A stretch of 64,000 nt of DNA from Litomosoides sigmodontis (Eukaryota > Nematoda > Chromadorea > Rhabditida > Onchocercidae): NCBI GenBank assembly GCA_963070105.1, contig OY718803.1, positions 9,343,823 to 9,407,822 on the forward strand, read 5' to 3'. The position numbers and the translations under genes are program-made. Positions 1 to 11,716 of this stretch are shown piece by piece (the first letter of the stretch is position 1; the number at the start of each line of letters is the position of its first letter). The notes beneath the pieces are model-generated. The model ran no database searches, was not told the origin of the DNA, and saw nothing but the letters and a program-made list of their open reading frames with translations.

Positions 1-422
1 AAGGAAAGCGAGAAGCTGATAGGATTTAGCTGATATTTAAAGTGCCACTGTGATATGTTAATCATCGATGGACGACAGCATTTCTCATCCTCTCCTCAAT
101 CACAGTCTCTCATTAGCATCTTTTTTTTTTATCTAATTGCATAGTATGCTATTTAGCTAGCTCTTCCTCGTCCTCTTCCTCCTCACTTAAAATATTGGAA
201 ATTTGTTAAGTGTTAGAAAGCACGCTGATCGCCTTCTTCATCCTCATCTTTCCCAGTACAGTTTTTCTGACAGTTTCTTTCAGATGAAAGTTTTTCAATA
301 ATTTCTTCCCATCTTTTCATAATTATTGAAATTACAGTAATGAAAGGTGGCCCTTAAAATAACTGATATATGTTACCGTTTGATTATTTCGATTTCGATT
401 TCGATTTCAGTAATTATTACAG
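1..422. other. Intronic or upstream sequence, no gene called
   Basis: No coding exon could be supported here. The stretch is AT-rich, with pyrimidine-rich runs near 170-250 and a short repeated GATTTC motif near 391-410. It leads into a TTACAG acceptor at 417-422 that precedes the first supported exon of the left-hand gene. It is probably an intron of that gene, because the following exon enters in frame without a start codon of its own. Confidence 0.5.
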
Positions 423-3400
423 GATTCATCAGTTGTAGATGCAGCAATGCAACTCCCAATTCGTAGTTATAGTAGGCATCCTTCTGTTGAAGGTTTGTAT
501 TCAATTTATAACAGTGATAAGAGTTGATAATTTTATTTTTAAGTGGAAAATATTCCTGCTGCTATCAAAAGCTTACCATTTGGAGATAATTTATGCAAAT
601 GTTTCATTAGTAAACAGTTTTCTGAAATTTTGCTACATTTCGAGATAATTTATGATAGTAATGATAAGATTTGCTAACTTTATGTACCAGTTGTTGACGA
701 CAAATTCGGAATTGATTAATGATAATTATAAAATGATTGAAATTACTAATTTTGCGTTTAAGCAGTTCGGTGAGTGAGACACTTTATTATCTATTGGCTA
801 TTGCTACTAATAGTAAAAGAACGATCATTCTCGATTTTCGTGAATAGCTTGTGCCATAGCACACTCTACGAGTGATAGTGCTTGAATAGTAGAGATAGAT
901 AGAAATGAAGTGTCGAAATTAAAATTCAATTCAAAGAAAAAACAAAGAAGAATGCAAAGTTGGATATTGATATTGATATAATTTGATTAGCATCAGTAAT
1001 TATAGGCTCATCTTTAGCATCAAATTTCACAGCTGCAATAGCAGCAGCAGCAACGCATCAACCGCACGAACGCTATGCGGCACACATATCGGTCACTCGA
1101 TTCAACGGAAGTGGACGTCAGTCAGCAGCCAATATCAATCCTCACAACAGGTTGTTGTACTGAGTGCTTCGCTTCCATAGGTATAAAACAGATGAAAATG
1201 CAAACTAATGATGAATTTGAAATTCGCGTAAAATAGAAATATGATGAGTTTCATTATTATAATTGTGACAAGGAACTTAACAGGAAGATATCCTGTAAAG
1301 AGAGTGATGAATCTAATAATATCCAACTTTTTTTCTTTATCGTTTCCACTAACAGTTTGAAAGTTTTTTTGCCATTATCAAATTGCAGCTAATTTCAACT
1401 AGCTGGTAGAAAGGAAGGAAGAGTTTAGTCCATCGTATTCAGAGTTACGTTTGCCATGCAAGGGAGAGTGTAATTTTGTTACAGAGTTGTTATGAGATGT
1501 GTGAAGCAGAAATGCTAATGCTAATGTAACGAAGGGAATTTTCAATCTCTCTAAGATGAATGGAATGTCATTTTCACTAGCAAATTACTCTCCAAAAATT
1601 TTTCCTTCCGTTCATTTCATTTCAATTCAATTATCTTTTCCATTCCTTCTTCTTTTTCATTCACAATAATCAAGTGATTTATAAGGGATTAGATAACAGG
1701 TTTAAGAAAGATCGAATGAAATACATTTTAATGACTGTGGAAATTATTTAATTTTCATTTTATGAAATATAACTTGTACCAACAAGTTCCTTTGCATACA
1801 CTACGGGAAAGACTGGTTTTTTCCTTCTGTTTATCATTCCGAGTTGATGCGAAATGATCGGTTGTGATGAACGTAATTTTTGCCAAACTATTGATGAAAG
1901 TGTTTGATTTGGAGAGTTAGTGCATTTTGATTGTAAGGTTTTACTATCACCGCCATCATTATCAAGCTGAAAAATCAATCATTTTCATTGGAAAATTGGT
2001 GGAATTTAAAAAAAAAATGGCAAATAATTGAAGTAAGAAGCGATGTGTATATTGCAGTGGTAGTTCTGAAACAAAAACGCTGCAGTTGAATCAGATGATC
2101 GATCATATTCGATGTAGACGTAATCAGCATAGGAATAAATTTAAGGAGGCAATTGCTTATTTGGATCAAATATTTGAAGATCTCAAGAAAGAGGGTGATC
2201 AGGTATTCAGCACCGATTTTTTACCATTTACACCTCAATGAATTAATCTGTTTTTTAGCGAACAGTTATGTGATAATTAGCAAATGTTACAGGTAGATAG
2301 CATGCAACGATCACGTGGAATTCGTACAGAATCAAGACGTAAGGGAGTATCAAAGAGTGGCGCAGACTTGATGACTGCTACTGTATCACAATCAATGGAG
2401 CTACAAAAACATAATGGGTAACCGGTTTTTTTTCACTGCAATATATTTCATTTCTAGTAGTACTTCTGTGTTCTGTTTTAAATTTGCATAATTATTTTAT
2501 AGCATTCATCATCGTATACATCATTGTACAATAGATTGACTTAAGCTGCTAATTGAACTGCGAAACATTTGGCGAGGAAATTTTCCTTAAATATCAAACA
2601 CCCAGCAACTATCGACAAGGAAAGAACTGCATCTTTCAACTGTGAAACACCAAAAAATAATAATCTAATCCTTGTCTAAGGTTGTCTAAGGAGAACAAGA
2701 ACAAAAGTGCAAATAGCAAGAGCTTTTCACCGAACAGCATGATTGAAAATTAACAAAACTGTTAAAAATAAAAGCAAAATTGCGTTCTCTTTTCACTCCA
2801 TTCTCATTTAATGTAAAATTAAAAATGGCCTCTGTGGATTATTTACTACCACAGTGTTGTGGAATACAAAAGTGCCGTCCGTAGATAAGTTATCGCTTCG
2901 TTCGAATAGCTAATCGGAAATTTACACAAAGATATCAACATTTCTGAATAACGCTAAAATGCATCGAATGAAAAATATACAATTGAAATTCTTGCAGTAA
3001 CACTGAGCAATCGATGGCTGCTAATGTGATTGGCGAGGAAAAGTTGGATGCACAAGAAGTGCCCGCAAATAGACATTCGTTGTATGCATCTAAGCCAAAG
3101 GTTGAAAAAATATTCAAAATTTTTAATCAGATAAATCTATCGACGTTGTGTGTCTGTGTGTGTTTAGCAATTTTTGCTAAGTGAAATGCTCTCATTTAGA
3201 TCACTGAAAAGCATTGCTTACAAGAAAAAGCTTCATCATTTGAGCGGACATCAGATGATATGGACATTTCGGAGAGAGATGTGCAACCGTTGCAAAGTCG
3301 TAAATTGAAAGGTGAAAGGATGAATTTCACAAGGAGATGGCTCACTGGTGACGTGAAACCATGGACTGCTGTTCAACCAAAACCCGATTTAATACTTGGT

Positions 3401-6400
3401 GGAGTGGAAGAGGTAGTTAAAATTTCTTTCTGCCATTTGAACATTTTGAAGTCTTCCTCTGCCTCCTGTCTCATGCAATCCTCTCCAATTTCATTAAGTA
3501 ATTGTAGTAAAATGCTTATTATGAATTGGGCTGGGATACTCCAACGAATGTTGTAGAACAAAGATTTCTTGTTAAACTTTCCTCACAAGATCTTTTTTTC
3601 CTAACTAAAAGCACCTCATTACGGCGAACACTTATGAGTCTCAAATTCAAAAAAAAAAAAATTGCCAGGAAAAAAATCACTCAAATTACGCAGGCCTCTT
3701 ATGTCTTTCAAACAAGTAAAGCAACAAAAAAGTGCCTTTTTTTCGAATATCACTGTTACCGAATTTAGTTTTGTGATTTTCAGATCACTGAAATACTAAT
3801 GACCTTTCTAATAATATCCATTTGGTTCACAAAATTACTTAATGAACTGAAAAGGAAAAGTTCACTGTTTGTAAAAGAGTTGTTCTAGTAATTCTTGATG
3901 CGCTTGTAATTCATTCATTGCTAAATAAATAAATTATCATAGAATAAAATGGTTTTTCACTTCTTTAGAAGATTGGAAAAGATTTGGAAAAATATGTGGA
4001 AATTTTCTGCAAAGGCAAGAAGTGTAAAATTTGTCACATTAAACTTTTTCATTTAAGTTTAACCTAAAAATTCTTACTCCTTAAATAAGTTGACTATTCT
4101 GGGATATTTGCTAAAAAAAAAAAGGAAAAAACTTGTCAATTGTAAGTGTACGTGAGTGGAGAAAGTAATAGCTTTTTTGGAAGAAAAAAGCAAAAGTTGA
4201 AAATACGTGACATTTATTGACTGCTACATCAAGTTCAGTTAAATGATAATCAAAAAGGAATATTTGCAATGAAACTTTCCAAAGATATTTGCGGTTTAAA
4301 ATGACTGGGTGGTAATTGAAATGATGAAATGATTTATGGGTAGGTGTGATCGTAATTGCTTTAGGAACCTGAAATTGATGAACGCTCGATAGGAAGTTGT
4401 TCAGCGGAAGTAGCAGCAATTAATGCAGTGGTTCGTAAGAAGAAAAAAGCTCGAGATGTGCCAGATATCATTCAAAATGTTGCTTCCAAAGCTAAATATG
4501 CAAGGTAGGAACTACTGCATGCTGTCTGTTTCAGCTCATCCCCTTCCATTTCAGTAATTTCATTTCATTTCATTTCACTTCTTTTCTCACATTTTACATT
4601 ACGGCACCATTTCAGTAACAACTCTTGCAGTTTGTAATATTTGATGTTGCATCCGCTACAACATAATAATGAATGCCTTTGCATTGTTTGTTAATTCAAC
4701 GCTTTTGCAGGCAGTCAAATGCTCATCAGATTGATCGTTGCACGCGTAAATGTGGCGGTGGTGGTAGTGGTCATAACGTGCAAAAAACCGATCCAATTAA
4801 GCCACTACCAGTAAAGGCACATCCTACTACCTTCAACTTCTCAACCGGAAGCACTGGCAATTTGAATAATTTTAACAATTTATCTCAATCATTGCATTAC
4901 AGTAACGCTTGGTTTGTGTTTTTTTTCACTTTTGCAGTTACCCAATTTAATTCAGAGAAGGAGAAATTACTACAAAATTTTTGCAAACAAGGAATATTTT
5001 AGGTCAAGTAATTATGATATAAGTAGTAATCAAACTTCATCACAAAGAATTCTATCACAGAATCGGATATCTGATCAAGTACATCATGGTTCGGATGCTG
5101 ACGCCATATCATGGAGATCTCCGCCTCATGTAGCTTTTTTTTCCGCCCTTTCCTTCAATGCATTACTACCGATCAATTTTTGCAATTGATGTACTGAATT
5201 AATCCTCGAATTTTAGCATTCGCGTTACAATACATTAAGTAGTCCTCGATCGGATGAAGTTCAACCTTCCATGCGGAAAACAGGCGCATTTACACCAGTG
5301 CAACCACCAAACGCGATAACAATACGTGGTTCAGTGGCCAGTTTACCGGATTCATCTACCATTCGACCTCAACCTCTTCATGGTGTCGATCCGTTCGTAA
5401 CGATTGATGCATTAGTTGCGGAGTTGGAACTGAACACTGATCAGGTACGCCTGCCTTTTGTGCGATATCAAGCGGTAAAATATATGGCTCTTGTTTTCCC
5501 ACTCATTCGATTATTAAAATTTAGATAACTGAAGAAAGCCATTTGAGAAGTAGAAACGTTAATTGTCCAAGGAATTAAATTACGGCAATGTTCTTCGATC
5601 AATTTTTTAATTTAGCAAAAATTTTAGGCATCAATAGCTAGCAAGCGGCGTTCGTTTCCCACTGGAAATGAATTTTTTGCGCATTATGGTGGTTATCACG
5701 AGAAACCAAACAGTAGGAAGACAGTAAACAGTAGCCAACAAATGGAGCAGAGCAATATTTGCCCATCTGCTAACACAAAGTGTGTTTACACGATTTGGTT
5801 CATTATGAAGTGATGGGGAAGTGATAAAGGTTATATATGTGAGAGTAAGTATTGAAATTAAGGATAATGAATTATTGTGTAAGTACTTCGTGTAATTATA
5901 GATGTGTTGATCGCAAGCAGCAGCAGAAGCAACCACAGAAACTAAATGATTCGTTTAATGAAATGGCAAATATGTTGGAAAGTGTTATCAGTGATGTTAC
6001 AGCACCAAATGAACTATGCAAAGGTCGTAAGTATGCGCGTAAGTATTTTCATCATTGTAATGTTGTCCTAATCTATAATAGTTCGAATTTGCTAAGGTTT
6101 AAACGAGATTTTACAGAGACGGGAATGAAGAACAAGTCGATACTGTCTCCATTTGAAACAATCAATCAGGAGAAATTGAATCCAAGCAAAGTGGAAGCTA
6201 TGCAATCGATATTTGAGAATAAAAAGTGTAAGCTGATAAGATCATTCATTGTCTCTTCAACTTAAAAGAAGAAGCTCATATTTAGTCTACTTTTTCAATT
6301 TTCATAAAAATTTTCATTCTCATCTTACAGATACACCAGTATGGCGTCGTAAAACTTCCAATGATAGCAGTGATAATGTTCAATCAATTCAATCAAATGT

Positions 6401-7793
6401 TAACGATGACGATAATTATTATGAAATTAATGATCTTGTAGTTCTTCAAAAAGAGGTATGACATGTTGTAACTTAATATAGTTAAGCAGCAAAGATGAAT
6501 AACTGACTCATTGAGAGGAATGATTCTTTCAGTTCATTCCTGCACCTGTGAAACAATCAGGAAAGCAATCTGCTTCGCCAAATTCTCGATTGAAGCGACG
6601 TCTTCCTTCAGTAGCAACAACAGCTGCAGCAGTTCCATCGCGACCTGAGTTTATACCTGCATTTCCAGTAACTCATCCACCACCTCATCCACCAGCAGGT
6701 TATAATTACTCGAATGATCGACTAAATTCTTTTTGGTTGTGCAAATAACAATTGGAAAATTACTGAGATTGTAATGTGCTATGCTGCTGATGAGAATCTT
6801 TTTCCAATCATATCGACTCACATTCATATTTTGCCGAAATGACAGACAGATGAAGTTATTTTAGGTTCCACAAATTCCTCTCAAACAGGTGGTTACTATT
6901 CTTCTGGTTCGTCATTAGGAGCGCAATCATCGTATGCATCACGAAATAACCACTTATCGATACCATCAAATTCAATCTGTAATCGAGGAATGGTGACGCT
7001 TACAAAGCAACCACTTTCTTCAGAGGCAGCTAATTTTGAGGAGGAAGATGATGGCTTCTACGATAATATCCGAGTAAGCTTTAGATTAGCCTAGAAGAAA
7101 TGTAAAATTTAATATTTTACGTGAGAATGTTATCAATAAATTACCACATCGCGTTATCTTATCAGACAGATGACAAGCGTTTTTCACGTGGAAGTGAACT
7201 TGATAATGTTTCAACAGTATCAACTACCATCAATAAACCACCTGGTCCAGTTAAAACAAGTAGTCGAATCGGTCAATTTTTGCGAAAAATCAGCGCATCA
7301 AAGCCGCCAATCAGTGCTGCCTCATTGATATCGCTTAACAAGGTTAATACACTTTTGTTGCAACAAATGCGCATGGGAAGCATTTTTAGGGAAAACAGAG
7401 ACCAAAAAAATATACACATGTGCTACCTGTCCATTATTAAAACTGTAAGATCGTGGTGTATTTCAGTTTACTAGTGAAATGATGCCAACTATACCGATAC
7501 CGTTGATGAAAAGTAGTAGTCTGAGTCACTGTAAAGAAAAAAAGTCTGTACAAAATATAAACCACATATCGTCCGGTAAGTTAACAGATTCATGTTTGTT
7601 ATTACGCTAAATATTTCATGCCGTAAAAGTTAAATTCAATATTTTTCAAGAACTCATCAATGGTGCTAAATCGTTTCATTTAACAGATATACCTAAAATA
7701 CTTAGTATGGAAATTTTAGCGATGATTGACAAACGTGATGGACTGGGTCAACGTCTGAAGAATTCCATATTTGGTAGTAAAAAACACCTGTAG
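423..7793 (+). CDS. Unrecognised disordered multi-exon protein, 3' part (19 exons)
   Basis: I do not recognise this protein. Nineteen exons join in consistent phase to 929 codons ending at TAG 7791-7793: 423-492, 1006-1150, 2058-2202, 2293-2417, 2998-3100, 3200-3412, 4365-4504, 4711-4911, 5003-5129, 5217-5444, 5628-5779, 5902-6038, 6117-6227, 6331-6455, 6533-6698, 6865-7073, 7166-7342, 7467-7575 and 7687-7793. All introns are GT-AG. The first exon has no start, so the 5' end lies upstream. Most of the chain is rich in Ser, Pro, Gln and charged residues and looks disordered. Blocks that look structured or constrained are a helical stretch at about 2110-2200 (FKEAIAYLDQIFEDLKKE), FTRRWLTGDVKPW in exon 6, a paxillin-LD-like helix IDALVAELELNTD at the end of exon 10, PSKVEAMQSIFENK in exon 13, EEEDDGFYDNIR at the end of exon 16 (a possible phospho-Tyr site) and IGQFLRKISASKPP in exon 17. 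It has no signal peptide or membrane segment. An adaptor or scaffold role is only a guess. Confidence 0.8.
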
Positions 7794-7899
7794 CGGAACT
7801 TTGAATCAATTAGCTCATTCTCATTTAATTATGATGGAATTGCTAAACGTTGATGATCTTCACGTACTGCTAAATAATGAGTAATTTGAAAAAATATTT

Positions 7900-7905
7900 A
7901 ATAAA
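7900..7905 (+). terminator. Polyadenylation signal AATAAA
   Basis: An AATAAA hexamer lies 107 bases after the stop codon of the left-hand gene, in AT-rich sequence, where a nematode 3' end would be expected. The cleavage site itself cannot be read from sequence. Confidence 0.5.
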
Positions 7906-10319
7906 TATTTTTCCGTGTATAGCGAGCAATTTAACTTAAGCACTCGTCGTTCTCATTTTATGTTTGCTACTTACTGGTTCTTTCTTCTTTAGGGCGAAGG
8001 GGAAGGGAGGTGGTGGGTAGGCTTGAGCTTCATTTGTTGTTTACATATGAATGGCCTATTGCTTGTTGTTGTAACTAATTTGCATTTCACGTTTCTTTTT
8101 AGCCTTGTCTTCAAGCCCCAATTTGAATCATTCACGGGTTTTGCAGATATGATTAATTTAGCAGTGATAAGCAATTCATACATATATATCCATGCCATCC
8201 AACAGGCATTTCTGTTATTCCTTTAGTTCATTAGTGTTTTGTAAATGAAACTGTTTTTTGTACCACTCATCGTTAAGACTTTTATTTGCTCTTTCGAAAA
8301 TTAACAAAAAAGTGAATAATTACGTAAAACAACAAATAAAGCGAATTATTGCTTTTACTGACTGTACCACAGGGAATATCGATTTAAATAGAAATCGGAT
8401 CTGCAATAATTAAATATTTCTAATAATAGGACACATATCAGTTTTGCAGTAATGCATCCTGATTTATTTCCGTTGTTGTGAACTGATCACATTACGTAAT
8501 CAATCCACAATTCAATCCTTACTTTCAAAAAGCTAAATTTCAAATAGACTTGCTAAAAGATGCATAGCTCAAAAGATGAAAAGTAATGAAATTCAAGAAA
8601 AAAGAAATACTAAGATAGAAGAGATGGGAGAATTTGAATTACAGAAACCTCGTCTATAATATAAAAACTTTTCTAACTGAAAATCAATGCAAAAACTTCC
8701 AACAATTAAAAGTCAAAAGGGAAAAAAAACCAATCTGAGGTTTAATTCTTCAAAAAGAGAACTGCTTTTATTTCACGTAAATTTAATAATTGATATAGCT
8801 AGACTAAAAGCTATACACCTTAGGGTCGTTAGTTCGTGAGCAGCAGATTGGTTCGTTTATATCACCGCGCTTATGTATGTTTCATTTTTAATGACTAATT
8901 TCTTGAAGCACTTAGCTTTGCAATGTTTTCAAATTGAAAACTTTTTTTGTGGCTTGTTGATTTTAAGAATGACTTAAATAACTGACAGCACAAGCATAAC
9001 TTATAACGGCATAAGTAAATTAATAGAATTGCAATTTTTTGATCAAATCGGTTCGACTGGTAGCATAGGTGTTTGTCGCTGGGAGAGTGAAAGTGAAGGC
9101 GATCTGAAGCTTGATGAGGTAGCTAGACTGTTCCACGTAAGTGCTGGGGATAGGAAAGATGTTTTTGGTTGGATTTTAGAGTTTTTGAATTTCATTTTAC
9201 GAATATAAACGTTTCACGAAATAAAATTAGCACTGAATTCTTAATCTTTTGCAAAGATATTTTAGACAACATACGTACTCGGTAACAAGATATTTAACTC
9301 AAATCCCCTAATCCATATTATTGAATTCAGATATAGGTCGTTGACTAGAGGAAGCCAGTATCCAATGCCAAATATACGGGCAATTAATGACCAATCTCTG
9401 ATGAACATTTTCATGACACTTTAATTGAACACCACGCATGTATGTCACTCTTCAGTAATTTATACATCCCTTTGTTTAGCACTAAAGAAAGGAAAAAAAA
9501 TAACTTCCTTTATTGCTTCAAAAGGCTGGAAATCATGAAAAGATATATTTCTAAAAAAAAAAAACATTTAGAAGGAAATCCTTTAAGCAACTCATAAATC
9601 ATTTGATATCCTTTGCCGGTGGTACTTATAATCCCTAATTTTTATCTTTCTACAGCTCAAAATTGACGAGTTTTAATTGAAGAGTCATTTGTGTTGCGAT
9701 ATAATGCGAATTATTCGTACTAAATTTTAACCGAAAAACCCTGCAATACCAGGAACATCAGGATCAACATTTACAAATGAAAATTTAATATGACAGACTA
9801 AATTTAAACTGGACCACATGAAGTCATTAAGATTACTGTACAAAATGAAAAACAATGCAAAATAAACAATTGACGGTTTACAATTATCAACATGACAAGT
9901 ACATGAAAGATAGTAAATTGGATAGGCAATTAGCCAGTATAAAAAAATGAAAGACATGCATATGAACAAAGTCATTTAATAAAGAGCAGGCAATCGATCC
10001 TCAATTACATGAATACAGAATAATCGATGAGTAGGATTGTAATCCTATATGCAACCATCATTAATTCTTCATAAAAAACAAACATACTAAAATGTCTTAT
10101 TCCTTTAATCACTTCTGAATGCAAGGCCTCGACCCTTACCGAAGACTCTTGACCTTGCACTTTACGGACAAAGTAATACATGAGTTATACGCATTGAACT
10201 ACTGACAAATTTTCGAAACTGTTAAAATATTAACACATGACTCCGTTACGAAAATAATATCTTTGAGTTCTGCTTAATTCGAGGAATTTTGACCAAATGT
10301 AGAAAACGGTGTGGTAATT
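7906..10319. other. Intergenic region, about 2.4 kb
   Basis: This AT-rich spacer lies between two convergently transcribed genes. Nothing in it is firmly coding. The only segment that resembles an exon is 8989-9136, described separately. Short open frames near 8023-8226 and 9727-9975 show no splice signals or familiar residues. Confidence 0.6.
8989..9136 (+). other. Isolated exon-like open segment, unsupported gene
   Basis: A CTGACAG acceptor is followed by an open frame that reads through VCRWESESEGDLKLDEVA and ends at a strong GTAAGT donor at 9137. The composition after about 9045 looks coding, with charged residues and balanced codons. I could find no partner exon, start or stop nearby, so it may be a chance open frame, a gene relic or one exon of a small unannotated gene. 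Confidence 0.15.
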
Positions 10320-11716
10320 TCATAAATCCATCATTATGGCAGCGTTAGACTTTTCAGCTTTTAGCTTCTTAGAGAGCGAAAATTTTGATTCTCCTGTAAA
10401 TAAAATGGATAATTAAGTACTTTCCACGATTTCTGATTCAACTGATGTGTACAAATACGAAAGTACTGTGTAGAGAAGGAGATAAACAAAATGCTGAAAG
10501 GTACACATCAATTGCATCCTCTCTATTGGAGATCTTTTTTAAAACTAGTACAAGGCAGAGCAATATTTGAACAGAAGAGAACTTACGCTGTGAGTGAAAA
10601 TGTCGGCCACCTAAATATATCACCAAATCAATCAGTGTATTTCGATTCTTTGCAGTTACTTCATAGAACTTTACTGAAAACATTATGTATTTAAGTAAAT
10701 GAAAGTAAATTATAGCTATCAAAGCCATAAATATAATATATATGAAAACTACAACAACCTTTTTCTTTAGTAGCCCAACTTCGTGCGAATTCACTATCAA
10801 CCTTTCTGCCTGGAAGATCAATCATATTTCCCAAAACGACTATGGGCACCTGAAAATTAAAATGTCATAAAACATTTTGCTAAAGGCAACCATAGGGATA
10901 AGTATGATCAGGTATTTAAAAAGTTCACAGGAATAGGTAACTGAATGATAAGAAAATTTGCAGAACCACCTCTTTCTTATCTTTACCAAACTGTTTATCG
11001 ATCGTTTTTTTCAGCATATCCATTCTGTTGAACGTTTCGTGGTCAACGACCGAGTATATTAACAAAAATGCATCCGCCACCTGCATTATAACGCTATGTT
11101 TAGTTTGCATATATTAGTGAAGGGGAAGACATAAAATGTGGTCTAATAATCCAACTGCTTATGACCTATAAATAGACGAGCAGCATACCTGAATATAGGG
11201 TCGTTTGAGATCAATTGGACCACTCGCATTAATTCCAGCTGTGTCATGGAAAACCATAATTTCCTTGGGCCGATCATTGTAATCCATCTGTACTTGATAT
11301 GTGTCTTCGATTGTTGGTACATAAGGCTGAAACAAATAAACTTTCACCTACGATGAATTTAGTTAAGCAAAATTCGACAGTCCATTTTTAAGGCTGAATT
11401 TGTGAAAAGTTACAAAAGCAAAGAAGACACAAAAGGACCTGATCAGTGATATCGGTGAGACAAGCCAGCTGTTCCAAACATGCAGTTTTCCCCACTTTCT
11501 TCGATCCGGCTACCTGTAAACACACAAATGCCTACTTTTAGCCAACCATTTCCTATGCACTACTTTTTATTACACTGAAATTGTGATGAGAGGTGATTAG
11601 AGGAGCAGTAATTCGTAATATACTACGGCGAAAAGAGTCTAATATTCTAATATGTTAAAAAAAAGAGTCTAATATGTTAAAAGAATGCTTACAAGAACTC
11701 GCATAACTTTACCCAT
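10320..11716 (-). CDS. NKIRAS: kappaB-Ras-type small GTPase (NKIRAS homologue)
   Basis: This is a complete Ras-superfamily gene of 199 codons in seven exons, read from high to low coordinate: 11693-11716, 11439-11513, 11189-11326, 10970-11080, 10759-10849, 10587-10673 and 10320-10393. The start [11 protein letters not shown] matches the MGKxxKVVVCG start of vertebrate NKIRAS1/2, and the length matches their roughly 192 residues. The P-loop is GSKKVGKT (residues 11-18), the switch II region DTAGIN (61-66), the G4 motif NMID (124-127) and the G5 motif EVTAKN (151-156). Relative to Ras, positions 12, 13 and 61 are Lys, Lys and Ile, and the G4 Lys is Met. kappaB-Ras proteins are known to lack the residues that drive GTP hydrolysis. 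There is no C-terminal CAAX box; the chain ends in a basic Ser/Lys tail. In vertebrates these proteins bind I-kappaB and RalGAP complexes. Which partner applies in a nematode is open. An upstream acceptor near 11783 leaves a short 5' leader that is also open in frame, so an N-terminal extension cannot be fully excluded. Confidence 0.85.
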
